Assembly: GCA_905221605.1 (NCBI GenBank) | Contig: CAJNDS010002282.1 | Coordinates: 293,501-357,500 of the forward strand | Length of the DNA stretch: 64,000 nt | Origin: Symbiodinium natans | Taxonomy: Eukaryota > Sar > Dinophyceae > Suessiales > Symbiodiniaceae | Direction of reading: 5' to 3' | In this document: piece by piece, positions 1-11,188 of the stretch | How positions within the stretch are numbered: position 1 is the stretch's first letter | Layout of the letters: each line of letters begins with the position of its first letter | Program-made: the position numbers and the translations under genes | Notes under the pieces: generated by a model | What the model saw: the letters and a program-made list of their open reading frames with translations, nothing else | Told to the model about the DNA's origin: nothing | Database searches by the model: none

Positions 1-203
1 TCTCCACAGTGGAATCTTCCATGGGATGATTCTCGTCAATATGGCGGGCTAACGAATCCCTGAGGGCAGTCATAAGTACCAACCCCCTGAAGCACTTCGA
101 GCCTCAAAGAAACCACGTGATTCAAAACACATGTCCCTGCTCCACATAAAAACTGCAGAAAGAAATGAGCAGCACTCAGGGCCGGGCTCATACCGTCTCC
201 AAC

Positions 204-470
204 TCATGGAAAAAGAGCATGGAAAGCTGATCGAAAACGTCTCACGAACGACTCCAGCCAAGATAAGCGTGCATCACTCTGTTGAACACGTGCTTCCAAC
301 ACACGCAAGCGACTGGATAGATCTTCGAGGGCTCGACTGAGTTCACCAAGTTCGGCCTGATGCCTCTCACACATAGCATGCACATCAACCACATGCCGAT
401 GCACCAAACTGACTGTGCCAGTCCCACTAGAGGACGGTGTCTGGGGCTCCGAAGCTGCACCATCTGCCAT
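204..470 (-). CDS. Small coiled-coil open frame, unknown
   Basis: An 88-codon open frame starting MADGAASEP. After about 40 low-complexity residues it has a heptad-like stretch (ELGELSRALEDLSSRLRVLE), then a W/F-rich C-terminus. I do not recognise it. Coiled coils of this kind occur in gag-like proteins of retroelements, and two other minus-strand frames with retroelement flavour lie just upstream in its direction (672-1064 and 1116-1538), so it may be part of the same decayed element. It could equally be a chance frame. Confidence 0.25.
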   Translation of the reverse strand: MADGAASEPQTPSSSGTGTVSLVHRHVVDVHAMCERHQAELGELSRALEDLSSRLRVLEARVQQSDARLSWLESFVRRFRSAFHALFP

Positions 471-671
471 GGCTCAAGCTAGGGCTTTTTTTCAAAAATG
501 ATCTATCAGCCTCTAAGAGCACTTTCCGGGCATCCTGCCCCTCGAGAGGTCCCGCTGCGACGGGTGCATACAGTAAGTACAAACCATACACGAACAGCAT
601 AAAACTGATCGAGCAGTGGAAATAAAGTTGTGCAAAAAGGCAAGCACTAAAACAACAAGCAAATGTTTTGT

Positions 672-1064
672 TCACTGCAACATTTCGAATGTTGTTTCCT
701 TTGAACAATAAAGCTCTATCTTCTCCAGGTATTCGAAGAACGATACGTCCAAGCAATACGTGCAAAGGTTCTTAACCGTAGGCCTGTTTCTCAAAGTGTG
801 GCAGTCATCCTTCAAGTGATAGCAATCACCGTATGGCGAGAAGAAGACGTGCCCCGGGAAAACTCCTGCCTTCTTTGCTCTCTGCCTGGATGTCGACAAA
901 CACCACGCACAGCCGACACAGCTCATCCCAAGCAAAAGACTACACACAGCTGTCACTGCCAAAAGCACAATCACTTGCTGCTCCAAGGGCTGCAGCACTG
1001 TCCAAACTCTCAGACGGTTCTCCACACTAGTTGCCAACAACCCTACACGCTCAACAAGCGACAT
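672..1064 (-). CDS. Open frame with membrane segment and Cys/His motif
   Basis: A 130-codon frame starting MSLVERVG. Residues about 29-55 form a hydrophobic segment (VIVLLAVTAVCSLLLGMSCV). Further on, GDCYHLKDDCHTLRNR followed by LCTYCL gives a C-x-H/C-x-x-C pattern typical of a small zinc-binding module. From memory, Y-H-x-x-x-x-C-x-x-L modules of this type recur in dinoflagellate retroelement-associated proteins. No downstream array or splice signal is evident. Function unknown. Confidence 0.3.
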   Translation of the reverse strand: MSLVERVGLLATSVENRLRVWTVLQPLEQQVIVLLAVTAVCSLLLGMSCVGCAWCLSTSRQRAKKAGVFPGHVFFSPYGDCYHLKDDCHTLRNRPTVKNLCTYCLDVSFFEYLEKIELYCSKETTFEMLQ

Positions 1065-1115
1065 AGCGGCTCCTCTCTATACACAGACAGCGGGTTTGCT
1101 TGAGGTAAAACGGCT

Positions 1116-1538
1116 TTACAAACTGGAAATAATGCGAAGAACGATCTTGCACAAAGACTCGGGGTAGTGCTGGGTAGCTTTCAGGTCAAACTTCGCAGAG
1201 TGGCGGTGGTCCTTGGTGCACCTAATGACGTCGAGGACCTCAGCAAGCTGGGGTAGAGTACAGACTACTTTCCACTGCTTCCGGATCAACAGATCGTCTC
1301 TCCCTCGCATGTTAAGTGCACAAGCTTCAACCATGCACTCATAGATAGGGTACTTCTGACCTTCCAGAAAGCTCCGAGTTTGGTTCCACGTCCAGTACTG
1401 ACACCTCCAGGGCCATTCTATGCTCCAAGCATGTACAAACGGCACCAGGCTCAGTAGCGACCTCCACAATTGTCTATGTGTGTCAAGCAGACTGCTTATG
1501 CGCGCACGGTGCGCTTCTCCGCCATTCTGCAACCACAT
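1116..1538 (-). CDS. Dinoflagellate retroelement-associated domain, probably decayed
   Basis: A 140-codon frame. The stretch IEWPWRCQYWTWNQTR, then a conserved Cys (MVEACALNMRG), then IRKQWKVVCTLPQLAEVL, an H-x-H patch (CTKDHRHS) and TQHYPESL match my memory of a domain common in Symbiodinium copia-like polyproteins (W-P-x-x-C-x-Y-W, then C-x-x-G, then K-x-W). The overlapping frame at 1483-1809 carries possible upstream sequence in another phase, so the element is probably frameshifted. Family assignment is tentative. Confidence 0.4.
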   Translation of the reverse strand: MWLQNGGEAHRARISSLLDTHRQLWRSLLSLVPFVHAWSIEWPWRCQYWTWNQTRSFLEGQKYPIYECMVEACALNMRGRDDLLIRKQWKVVCTLPQLAEVLDVIRCTKDHRHSAKFDLKATQHYPESLCKIVLRIISSL

Positions 1539-1809
1539 ACGCTGATATGGACAACCACCGGCGCAGGGTTTGCTGCTCCACAGGTTTGAACTGGCGCCTC
1601 TTTACTACATCAGTAGCACAGTAGGTCGGTCTTGTTGGGCTCGACATAACAGGTAAAACGAAGTCAGCGCGCGCAAACCACCAAGCACACCACGCAACCA
1701 CCCAAGAAACAAAGAAACAGAAGAAACAAAGCAAGCAAAGGCGCTGAACTACCAGGCAACCCCACGCACTCAGCACTCGAAGTCGTCGCTGAAGTCCCGG
1801 TGCAATCAT
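1483..1809 (-). CDS. Open frame with hydrophobic N-terminus, possible upstream part of 1116-1538
   Basis: A 108-codon frame with a strongly hydrophobic stretch (LCLLCFFCFFVSWVVAWCAW) followed by a basic tail containing PVEQQTLRRW. PVEQQT recurs in a minus-strand frame at 2594-2806, because the DNA word tttgctgctccacaggt occurs at both 1568 and 2644. It overlaps the preceding entry in another phase, consistent with a frameshift. Confidence 0.2.
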   Translation of the reverse strand: MIAPGLQRRLRVLSAWGCLVVQRLCLLCFFCFFVSWVVAWCAWWFARADFVLPVMSSPTRPTYCATDVVKRRQFKPVEQQTLRRWLSISAYVVAEWRRSAPCAHKQSA

Positions 1810-4030
1810 ACAGCACCATCATGTAGCTACAGGTGCGACATCATTCGGCTCGACCCGAGGTCATCATCGATAGTCAGGATCCCGTACTCGTCGTCAAGGA
1901 CAGATAACAGACCCGCATTGGCAAAGGGATGTTACAGGTCAGACTTCCTAAAGGAGAGGAAAGACGTGCGTATGCCCCATGGTGGTCAGCCAGTGAGGAC
2001 TTAACAGCAAGAAATATCAAGGCAAGAGCGGCCCATGGTGGTCAGTCAGTGGAGCAGCAACCGATATTGCACCACACCTTTGTTCCGATACTGAAAGGGG
2101 ACGTTGGAAAGCGCGGCCGCGAGGCCAAGGGCTCGGACTCCTTGGGAGTGCCATGGCAGCAGCTTGAACCGCCGAAAAGGAGCAGCAACGTCAACTTCTC
2201 GCAAGGCCGCAAGGTCAGTCGTCGCAGTTCAGAGAAACGCCATACCAGCTACAGGCTTCGGACGCGTTGATACAAATCGCAGACACCCTTCTTCATCTGC
2301 CTAAGACCTTCCGGCGTCTTATCTAAAGGTCTACGACCCCATCATTGCGCAATGCCTTTGATTCCGGCCTTATGCTCAAAAGCCGGGTCCGTGTGCCGAG
2401 CAGGTTCGCGTTTGGGCGGCATCCTAATTTTTTGTATCCCCTAGCAAATAAGGTAAGGCATTCAGCCACAGGGGACACTGCACTGGGCAAGGGCTCCAGA
2501 ACGAAGCCACGCGCTTGCAGACTGGCGATCGTGCCAGAGTAGGAGTTGGACGTGTAGGAGGGAGATTCCCAGCCTTCGGTCCGAAGCGTTCGGTCAAGGA
2601 CCTCGCGTGTCTCTTCCCAAGTAGCCTTCAGTGTCCACGCCGGTTTGCTGCTCCACAGGTGCACGCGCATGCTCTGCCGAATCGCTGCCACTTTCCACAC
2701 TCAAGCAACGACGTAACTTCACCACGCGCAACACAAGCCTGCAATGCCAAGGCAAAGGCGGTCGCTCCTTTCTCGAACTTGGGAAGGGTAAACTCGACCA
2801 AACCAATGGCCTTTATTTGCTCATGGTCGTATGGATATCAAGGTTCTTGGTGTGTAGATCCGCAGAATTGAACACACTTGATCGAAAACCACCAAGATAT
2901 TTCCCATTTGTACTTCAGACTGCACGAAGCATGAACGGAGCTCTATGTGTCTGAGCTTCCTGACTCTGAATCACAAAAGATATAATTCACTCTTGGCAAA
3001 AGACAAAGCCACAGCTTGTTGGAGCCTGCTCCAGCTCTTTATGCACATCCGCCGGATGTCGAGGCGCGAAACGGACCGCTTCGATCCCTAAGACGCATCA
3101 ACAAACGCGCAAAAGCCGCAACTTAGTACCCGGCAACGGTCTTTAAGTATCTTAGCGTTGCACGCATGGCCTTCTTGTGTTTCTGTAACGGGCTTACCTG
3201 TCCGCGCGACAACATGCTCACCCAGTACGGCATACTGCCCTTGTTGTTGCCAACCATGCCAACTTCCCAAGAGCTCGCCGGTATCTGCTTGCTGCTTCTG
3301 GAGCGGCGCTTGTTCAGTGGGATTGTCAATCGTTGTCGTGTCTTGGAGACTGAGTGAAGTTGGCCGCGGCTTCGCGTTCTCCAGCTCATACTCTCCAATA
3401 ACGTCCGCAAAAAAGAACTCATCCATTCCAAATGGATATCGCCTTCCACCTCGGTTCTCACCATGTTTTGTCCAAGACGATCTTCTTGTTCTTGTCCAAC
3501 TCCGCAGTAGGACAGTTATTCCAGAGCTGCCAGCGAAGCATTCCGGCGTATATCTCCTCCAAGTTAAGCGACACTTCCGTCACGTTGTCTCGTGATCCAG
3601 ACGGCTTGGAGACTCACCTGTCCTCCTTCCAGAGTGACAACTTCTTTGCCGCCAAGTGGGAGTGGCGAACACTGCCTTGCGTTCTCCAACTTGGCTCGCG
3701 ATTTTCCATCGCGTCTTCCGGTGCATGCTCAAGTGAGCTAAAACACAAACAGATCGTGCAGCAAGTGTTTTGGCAAGTGCTGTCAGGCAAGCTGTCGATT
3801 GACCAGAAAGACAGTAAAAAAAATCGGTAACATTGTGTGTGGTGTATGGCTTGCAATGGGTGATTTTCTTGGCAACACAGCTGTCGCGGGTAAAGATCAT
3901 CCTTCTGCATAAGAGTTGGAGCGATTTGGACCCTTCCAGCTCCGACTCAGGCCGCCGTTTAAGAGTTTATTTTTACTTGTACACGTGGGTTCTGTGCGTG
4001 GAGGATTCTTGCACATCCTTTCTCTGCACT
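1810..4030. other. No convincing gene; short dispersed direct repeats
   Basis: Many medium frames on both strands but no recognisable domain. Visible repeats: cccatggtggtcagccagtg at about 1976 recurs diverged at about 2033, and tttgctgctccacaggt at 1568 recurs at 2644. A minus-strand frame at 3088-3426 (MDEFFFADVIGEYELENAKP, then Q-rich) is the most protein-like but unrecognised. No TTTAGGG arrays occur here. Confidence 0.4.
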
Positions 4031-4269
4031 AGGTGGGTGGCGCTTACAGGTTGGTCCCCTTTGGGGGTTCTCAGTGTTGCTTCTATTGCACGTGGGCTTC
4101 GAGTTTTGCCTACCTGCTCGGATCCATCTTGCGGAAGTTAAAAATTCGTGGTGGACCCCCAAGGACTCCCTCAAGTCCACGGACAAGCCTTGCAAGCCTG
4201 GGAGGCTGCCAAGCGCACGAACTGGAACTGTCTTTGCCAAACTTAATGTCACCAACGCCTGCGTCATCA

Positions 4270-4860
4270 TCATTGCTGGTCAAGGTGTTGTTTAAGCTTG
4301 ACTGGAAGAATGCACAGAATAAACACGTCTTGCGTTTTCATGTGTCTGCCGCCACCATTGTTGCGGAACCGAGTGACCGGAAGAATGGTGAAGGGAGCGT
4401 ATCTTGGACCTGAAGTTGGATCAAGGTCGCATTGGGTGCGCGTTCAGGCCAACGACGGCCAGCTCAGGGCTCAGGGTGATGAGATTGCTAAAGGTTCACT
4501 GGTGGTCCCAATGAGATTTGAGATGGGTCTGGGGTGGTGAAGAAGGTGTTGAAGATGCTTCCTGGAAGGCCTCGACCAGCGCTGCCTGTAGATCAACTCA
4601 AGCACCTTCCACTGCCCTACCAACCTCATGGACCACGCCTGAGTCAATTGAAAAGTATGGATCCCACACCAAAAATGCAGAGCATGCCGAGCGAGATTGC
4701 AAGGGTGATCGAGAGCACCCTGCGACACACTAAAAGAAGCTGGGTATGCGAAGTTTGTGCGTGAACAGTTTGATTCTGGAGCATATGTGTTGACGGATGA
4801 GGCTGCGCAACATCCGTCCTCGGCTTTTTCTTTGTCTCTGGTGCGGAGGATCTGTCTTAG
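4270..4860 (+). pseudogene. Possible copia-like polyprotein fragments, frameshifted
   Basis: Two + strand frames look related. 4298-4540 has VTGRMVKGAYLGPEVGSRSH, reminiscent of the segment following the integrase in dinoflagellate copia elements (G-x-Y-L-G-P). 4534-4764 has RPRPALPVDQLKHLPLPYQP and continues in another phase as EAGYAKFVREQFDSGAYVLT. Frame changes between the blocks imply decay. Recognition is from memory only. Confidence 0.25.
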
Positions 4861-7800
4861 TTTTTTCGGAGTTTTTGGGGGGGTTTTCTGGGATCTTGAC
4901 AGGTGGTTTCGACGGGCACTGTGGTTTCGAGGGACACTGCCCGTCTTGGTGGGCACTACAGTCTCGGAAGTCTCCACCGGGAACACTGTGAAGTGGTCTT
5001 CGACCCCACCACTTCCATTGACTCCTCCTCCACTGGGCTTCTCATTTCGATTCTGTCGCGCTCTCTTCCTTTCTTCGCGTTCTCAGAGCTGAAGGACTCG
5101 AGCCTTTCACTCGCCTCTCCATTTCGCAATGACGAAGAAGGATGTTGTGGGGGAAAACACTGGACCTGTGCTCGAACACCGCGGGGCATCATCAGAGACA
5201 AAAGTTGCAAAAGCCGATGGGAGTCGACCTTGGTCAGTGCATGTTCTAATGAGGCAGAGGATAACAGTAATTCCTCCAGCGGACTTCACTTTGTTGCAGT
5301 GCGCTGATGCAGAAATGGCCTGACCTGGAGCCATTTTGCAAGTGAACAAGAAGGGTAGACACTCAGACCAAAGGCACAGCCTTCGCGATTCTGGATGTGG
5401 TGTATGCAGGGATTCTTGGCTTACAAACCTCTGACTTTCTTAACTGACTGTGAAATGTGGTCACAGCAGCCTACTTAAACCAGGCTTGCTCATCGAAATG
5501 GGGGCCTGGTGACTACTTGTCGGGCTCTTTGGGATTCTTGTAAGACACTGAATGTTGTGCAACTAGCCATGTCGTGTCTGCTGAGTGTCGATATGCCCGT
5601 TTTCCTGAAAGGCTGAGATGTGACTGGGCGTCGCTCCCTGCGCTTATTGATGGGAGGTCTTACCCCAGGGCATTGTGAACAGGGTACTCACAGGCCTGCT
5701 TAATCTTGCCAGTCATCCCACTGGACTGGTTTGGCTTGGGCAAGAGCAAAGAAGCAAATATCCTGCAGGGCAGATGCAAGAGAGTAATGAAGCTAAAGGC
5801 TCTACAGATCAGGGTGAGCTGGCGAACCTGGCAGGAGCCAATGCCATGCAGGATGACTACGAGCCTGGATAGTTGAGCATTTTGCTCCTACAGCTGGCTC
5901 TGTACTACGTTTCACCTGAAAAGACTGCCTGTCGGCAGAGAGGCGAAACCAGGGCTCTGGTGGTGGGGCCTGATAGGTAGTTCTCTTTAGGTAGGTAGTA
6001 CTTCAACTGTTTCACCCGCCGAAGGCAGCGCTCGTTCGCCTCCCGACCAACAAAAAGAAAATCCATGTTTCTTTGTCGTCCTGATGTACATGGCACATGC
6101 AGGTAGGAAGTTTTCTGCTTTTGAGTGTCTGCACTTGTGAGTTTTGTGGACGAGAGTGACTCCACGTTCGTTTCGTCACGTCTCGTATCGTTCGTTTGTG
6201 TTTTGTTCTTGCAGAAGCTGAGCAGTGACAGTTTGGGAATGTGGTTCATGTGTTTCACACAGCTTGGAGCCCAGTAGCTGAGACTGTGCTCGCTTTGGCT
6301 CAAGAAAAAAAAGCGAGTGCTTGCGACTCTGCTTTTCACACGTAGTGCGCTCGAGTCTGGAGTGCGGGATACTTGAGCACAGCCATTACAAACCTCTAGA
6401 AGGCACGAGAAAAAGGCGCGAAACTGACATGAAGCATGATCGGAACTAACGCAAAACCTGCACTATCTCCGTTTAAGCTTTCATTTTTGCTGAGGAAACG
6501 GAAATCGCCTCCAAAATGAGCTTTCAGTGAAAATCGACATGAAAAGAACTGAAAGGAATCGCCACGAGATATGCCATAGGGACAATTGGCAAGAGAACAT
6601 ACCCCAGCTCAAAACTGCCATTTTGCATCAACTCTCCGTGATGCAGCACTCTGCACTGTTGAATCTGGAAGGCAGAGCTAAGCTGGTCGGTCCATGCAAT
6701 GCCCTGCCTCCGCTCTCACCGTGCCAGTTCCTTTGGCAGGTCTCCCCGTCGCACTGTGGCTGAGCACTGTCCCACGACTGCGTTGGTTGCAACGGCACCA
6801 CGTGTTTTCGCTGGCATCCCAGCCCGGGTCCTTCGTCTTGCCGCAAAAACTGTATGCCATTGCACCTTCAGTGGCTGCATCATGTATCTCCCGCCACACG
6901 TGCAGCGTGTTGGCCTTCCGTTTGCCATGTCGATGCCTTTGCACTCGGGACCCAAACGGCCTGTCCATGCCTGTCCCTTGGCCCTGCTCCCAGGGCAATG
7001 ATGCAACTCCGTGGCCAATCCGCAAGCGAAAGCGGCAAAAAGGAAAAACTGCCATGACACCCTCGTGAGTACATGCTGGAGATAGCTCCGTGATGTGTTG
7101 AGTGTGAGGGCATCTCAATCGGCTGCCATGTCACCTGCTTGCAAGAAGCGAGACAGCTGACACATGCCATCACAGTTGTGGAAGCTGCCGAACGTCAGCG
7201 TCCGCTGTTTCCAGCAAAAGCGCACGGCAGGCGCGACTGCCGATGTTAATGTCGTGTTGCCTGCTCCTCACGATTTGGGGCGTTGCAGGCGTGAGTTTCG
7301 AAAAGACTGGTGTTTCATCGGCCACTATTCGAAGTTTAGGTTCTTGCTGTGTACGTCTGTGCAGATGTCGCATTACTTCCAGCATGTGTGCTGCAGGAAA
7401 GCTGCGTGCGAGCCCATCGGCTTAGTCATGCATGCGTGTGTCACGGAGCTTGTGAAGCCCAACCGTTCGCAGTTCTTCGACAGCGCACACGAGGCCAGAA
7501 AATTCGAAAGCCGGAAGAAGCATCGAAACCTCCTTTAAGTTCCCTTTCTTTACTACTGCTGCCCTTGGCCTGCTGCTTGAGAGCAGAAGGAAGTAGACGA
7601 AGAAGGCGTTTAGGGCTCCGGGTTGGTAGGATGCCAGGTACAGTGTTTCGGGTGGGCTTCGAAAACGAAGTTCAGTTTTTTTTTGGCAGTAAGGCTCTTG
7701 ATGAGTCTTGCTGGGGTGGTAGTCATGGTAGTCGGTCCTTTCAAATCTTCTTCGGGGTTCTTGGGGCTCTCGGTGGGTTTTGAGCTTAGGTTCCTAGAGT

Positions 7801-8340
7801 CCACGATTCAAGGTTTGGGGATTCAGTCGCTTCAAATGGCTTGTGGGGAGTCCATGTAAGAATTCTAAGTAGCTGATGCAAGTTTCGGTGTTCAAGCTCC
7901 AGAGATGCAAAAGGCTTCAGGCCCAAAAGCGCAAAGGAACGCCTGCTTGGGACAGGCAAACCCAAAACACACTACACCCCCGCAAAAGCCCTGGACCCAA
8001 ACCCAAAACCCCTCAACCCCTAAACCCTCCAAACCCCTACGCCCCTAAACGCTTGCACTCTGAAGTTGTCGATCTAACTTGCAGAGTTCACGTCGAAGTC
8101 GCAATCTGATCTTCATTGCATTATGGACTGTTTTTTTCCATGCGGGCACCCCAAGCCAGACCGAAGCTCAGGCAGGAAGCCCCCTGTACGCAAAGAGGGC
8201 GCCCAATTCCCGAATTCCCCAAACTAAGAGCCAGTAGGAGAGTAGTGTCAGCCTTGAGCCTCATTGTCGGGGTAGGAAGCGCTGGTTCCTCTATCCACCT
8301 TACTCGGCTGGTGACGGCGCAGTCTTTGTTGCAGGGGTAG
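4861..8340. other. Intergenic or decayed sequence, nothing recognised
   Basis: Open frames on both strands up to about 146 codons, none with a domain I recognise. 6716-7060 (minus) starts MSWQFFLFAAFACGL, like a signal peptide, but the rest is compositionally odd and other phases are open too. At about 7975-8045 the first degenerate CCCTAAA/CCCCTAAA-like words appear, marking the start of telomere-type sequence in the window. Confidence 0.4.
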
Positions 8341-8343
8341 TTC

Positions 8344-8462
8344 TCTAAAAAAGGGGTCCCTTGTTGGGCGGTCATTTTTGTGAGGTTTAGATCCCCAAAT
8401 AGCAGGATCTCCTCAGAATATGGACCCCCATAAGGTACCCCCAATTTCGGAAACCGCTTTGT
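8344..8462 (-). mobile_element. Hairpin element family D, inverted copy
   Basis: Carries atccccaaatagcaggat and ataaggtacccccaatttcgg. The reverse complement matches the elements at 25379-25468 and 28408-28500 (shared core: gaatcctactattt and ttcggggt followed by cctta/gtata). It is a short non-coding element, MITE-like, outside the array domain. Confidence 0.55.
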
Positions 8463-8555
8463 AAGCTGAATAACTAGCTTGGAACCGAGCCTTCTGCCAA
8501 CTTGTAGATGGCTTTGCGCAAGACGCAAAACCCCACAGCGGCTGGGGAGCAGCAA

Positions 8556-8960
8556 CCGGAAATCTGCAGTTCGCCGGTCCAGAAGAAGATGCACGGAAAA
8601 GGGGCGGCTGCGTCGTAGCTTTGGCTCCGACCCTGAAGCTGTCAATTGGCTCCGACCCTGAAGCTGTCAAACCCCTTATTTTAGCCAAGTTGTTGGGGAT
8701 TCCTCATGCTCTTTCGAGAGCGACTGCTTCGACAAGACACCGTTGATCCCAGGCTGCTGATGCCACACCTGCCACGGTGTCACCAGGCAACCAGCCCTGA
8801 AGCCCTGCCGCCCTTACTCTGTGCTGTCTTTAAGCCCTGAAACCTGAACTCAAAAGCCATGTGCCCCTGAAACCCTGAAACCCCTAATATCTGGTGCTCG
8901 ATTTGTTACCCCCACCCCTCGTGCGCAGAACGCTCGCAGAGTCGCCGGCAGAGGAGGCCA
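8556..8960 (+). repeat. Diverged upstream copy of a segment repeated at 11189-11690
   Basis: Two blocks recur about 2.6-2.7 kb downstream. aaatctgcagttcg...gtccagaagaagatgcacgg at 8560-8602 matches 11197-11247, and gtgctcgattt...tacccccaccc...cgcagaac.ctcgcagagt..ccggcag at about 8893-8953 matches 11630-11687. The downstream copy ends directly at the start codon of the LHC gene, so this copy is probably a duplicated LHC 5' flank. Inside it, ggctccgaccctgaagctgt is tandemly doubled at about 8624-8667. Confidence 0.65.
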
Positions 8961-8970
8961 AACACTTTAA

Positions 8971-8985
8971 AGCCATTTTGGCTCA
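8971..8985 (+). other. Relic of the dinoflagellate spliced leader (DinoSL)
   Basis: agccattttggctca is a 15-base exact match to the 3' part of the 22-nt DinoSL (consensus from memory ends TAGCCATTTTGGCTCAAG). It lies about 90 bp before an intronless RCC1-type frame on the same strand. Relic leaders in genomic DNA are established signs of trans-spliced mRNA that was reverse-transcribed and re-inserted. Confidence 0.7.
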
Positions 8986-9074
8986 CATTCCGCTCCTTTC
9001 CGCAGCACAATCCGCCCTGTCCCTGATGATGATGGCGATGATGATCATGGAGGACTTGTGCGCATGATTCTTCA

Positions 9075-10716
9075 GTGTTGTGTTGCAGAGGGGTCGCTAA
9101 GCAAACTAAGTCAGCCACCGGCAAGGAGCATGGCGGATCTTGCCAATCTCCAGTGCCGGCGAGCGTGGCGACGCTGTTCGGCTGTCTCCTGCTAACGGGT
9201 GCAGTTCAACGCAGCGTGTGCGTGCAGGCATCGCTTCGGATCCGCGAGCAAGCTCTCTACAGCTACTCTGGCAAAATTCTATACACAAGTGCCAAACTGC
9301 TCTCGGCCATCTGGAGAGGCACCAGGCTGGCTTCAACATTTTCGCTTATAGTCGCAGCTGGGGCAGTGTGGTGCTTGGACACAATCCTCCATGGCGACAT
9401 CTTCCTATGCGATCAAGACACGGACATCGATGTTTGGGGCTCAAACCGATGTGGCGGTAACGCAGCCCATATCGACTTGAATCCACGGAAAGTGTGGAAG
9501 AGAGTTTCCAGCCGTTCAGCTTGTGCTTTCCTCCTGCACGACGGCACCGTGCACGTTTTCGGCAACGAACGTGGGGGGGGTAACCCTAGGGCAGTGCAGG
9601 GCCAACTTCATCACGTCAAAGATCTCGTAGCCAATGAGGGTGCTTTCCTAGCATTGCTAGAAGACGGCACGGTCGTGTCTTGGGGCTCCGACCATTGCGG
9701 AGGCTCAATTGAGCAGGTCCATGACGAACTCAAGAATGTCCAGTTCGTCTGGTCAAATGAAAAATCATTCGCTGCACTGCGACAGGACGGGACTGTTGTT
9801 CTTTGGAGCGACTCCCAAACGAGACCACGCATTTACCCAATGCATGCCAGATGGATGGCAGCAACAGTCAATGCGTTCGCCGCCATTAGTTCTGTTGATG
9901 GTGCCAGCAAAGCTGTGATCTTTACAAAGGGTGACCGGGGTTTCCATGTAGAAGATGTCATGCTGCCCCACCTGGTGAAGGTCGAGGGTGTCTTGGCCAC
10001 TACTGGCGCCTTCGCATTCATCACAAGGGATGCTACTTGGCACTTGTGATGTGATGACCCTTCCAACTCGTGCAGGTAACAGCGGGGGAGATTGCTCCGA
10101 AGTGAAGGCAGAGCTTGGTCGCCGAAAGGTTCGGGACATTCTTGCGCACAAGAGCATGGGAAACGGCTTTGCTTTCGCCTTTGTGGTTCTCAACAGTCGG
10201 GGACTACTCGACGTCTTGACTTGCGGGTCAAAGAAGAACGGTGGTGATAGCAGCTCAGTCCAACATCTCCTGACAGACTTGCAGGATGTGCAGATTTGCA
10301 GAACTTCTCGAGCCTTTGTGTTCAAAGTCATCAACCGACACGGCCAGCCGCAGTTGGTCACCACAGGCCGACGGGACTTCGGTGGAGATCGGCGGGATGC
10401 CATGGCTGCCATCAGAGCGGCGTACCCACAAGTTGACCCACGCGAAGTTGATGAGGCTGCACTCAGCAAGTTGCTAGCAACAGCCGAGATCCACTCCAAC
10501 AGAGCATCCTTGGTTGCGGTCCTAGATGGAAGAGTAGTGGCGTGCTGGGGCCACAGCAGGTGCAGCAAGGGCTTTCATGCTAAGAGGGCTCAGATTGACG
10601 AGGAAGGTGTGGAGGAGATATGCGCCTCCGGAATGGCCTGGACGGTGATCACAAGGCGAGGCAGCAGAATCAGTTGGGGCTGCCCAGAGAACGGTGGGAA
10701 CGGTTTCGAAGCTTAG
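9075..10716 (+). pseudogene. Intronless RCC1-repeat (HERC-like) gene, frameshifted retrocopy
   Basis: Two consecutive frames, 9075-10049 and 9988-10716, together carry RCC1-type blades: DIDVWGSNRCGG, DGTVHVFGNERGGGNP, DGTVVSWGSDHCGGSI, then in the second phase TLPTRAGNSGGDCSEV, LTCGSKKNGGDSSSV, VTTGRRDFGGDRRD and SRISWGCPENGGNG. Such proteins (beta-propellers often annotated HERC or RCC1-like) are abundant in Symbiodinium. The phase changes by one near 10,030-10,060, and the first frame opens with GTG rather than ATG. A spliced-leader relic at 8971 and the absence of introns, next to an extremely intron-rich gene, point to a retrocopy that has decayed. An assembly error at the frameshift is the alternative. 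Confidence 0.65.
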
Positions 10717-11188
10717 AACAATTGTTTTGTATCTAAACAGACTCCACAGCCGGCAGTATGTACAGGCGTCGGCTTCGAGTCAAGTTCCGGGGACTTCCCA
10801 AATTTGCTGCAAGTTCCGTGGCATGAATCATGCAGTCGTGTCACGGGGTTCCGATTGTGATTGCCATGCAGTCTTGAGCACCCGAGCCTGGCATAAGAGT
10901 TTGGCTCGGGGTGCTTTTTGCAGCGGTGGGTCGACATGGCACATGTCGTATCGAGCGGGAGGCTCCGAGCTTGAACAGCAGTTGAACGGCCGTTTTGGCT
11001 CAGGAGTTCCACTCCTGGCAGCGGGTTGAGACGATTCATGTCATCAACCAGCGATCAGATTGGCGCCGATGGTGCAGGTGGTGAGAAATTGCCTCTTGCG
11101 CCATGAGCAGCTCCGTTCCGCTGCCTATTGATCATGCCAGCATGCTTCAGATTTGAGAGCCGCTCATGTAAAGCATTTCCACCAAAAC
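10717..11188. other. Spacer between the RCC1 retrocopy and the LHC gene
   Basis: No gene recognised. ggccgttttggctcagga at 10988-11005 weakly resembles the spliced leader (10-base core TTTTGGCTCA) and might be a second decayed relic. No arrays. Confidence 0.35.

Noticed and set aside
6678-7173. Signal-peptide-like frame MSWQFFLFAAFACGL on the minus strand
   Set aside because: Several overlapping frames of similar length on both strands, no domain and no supporting context; kept only as a remark.
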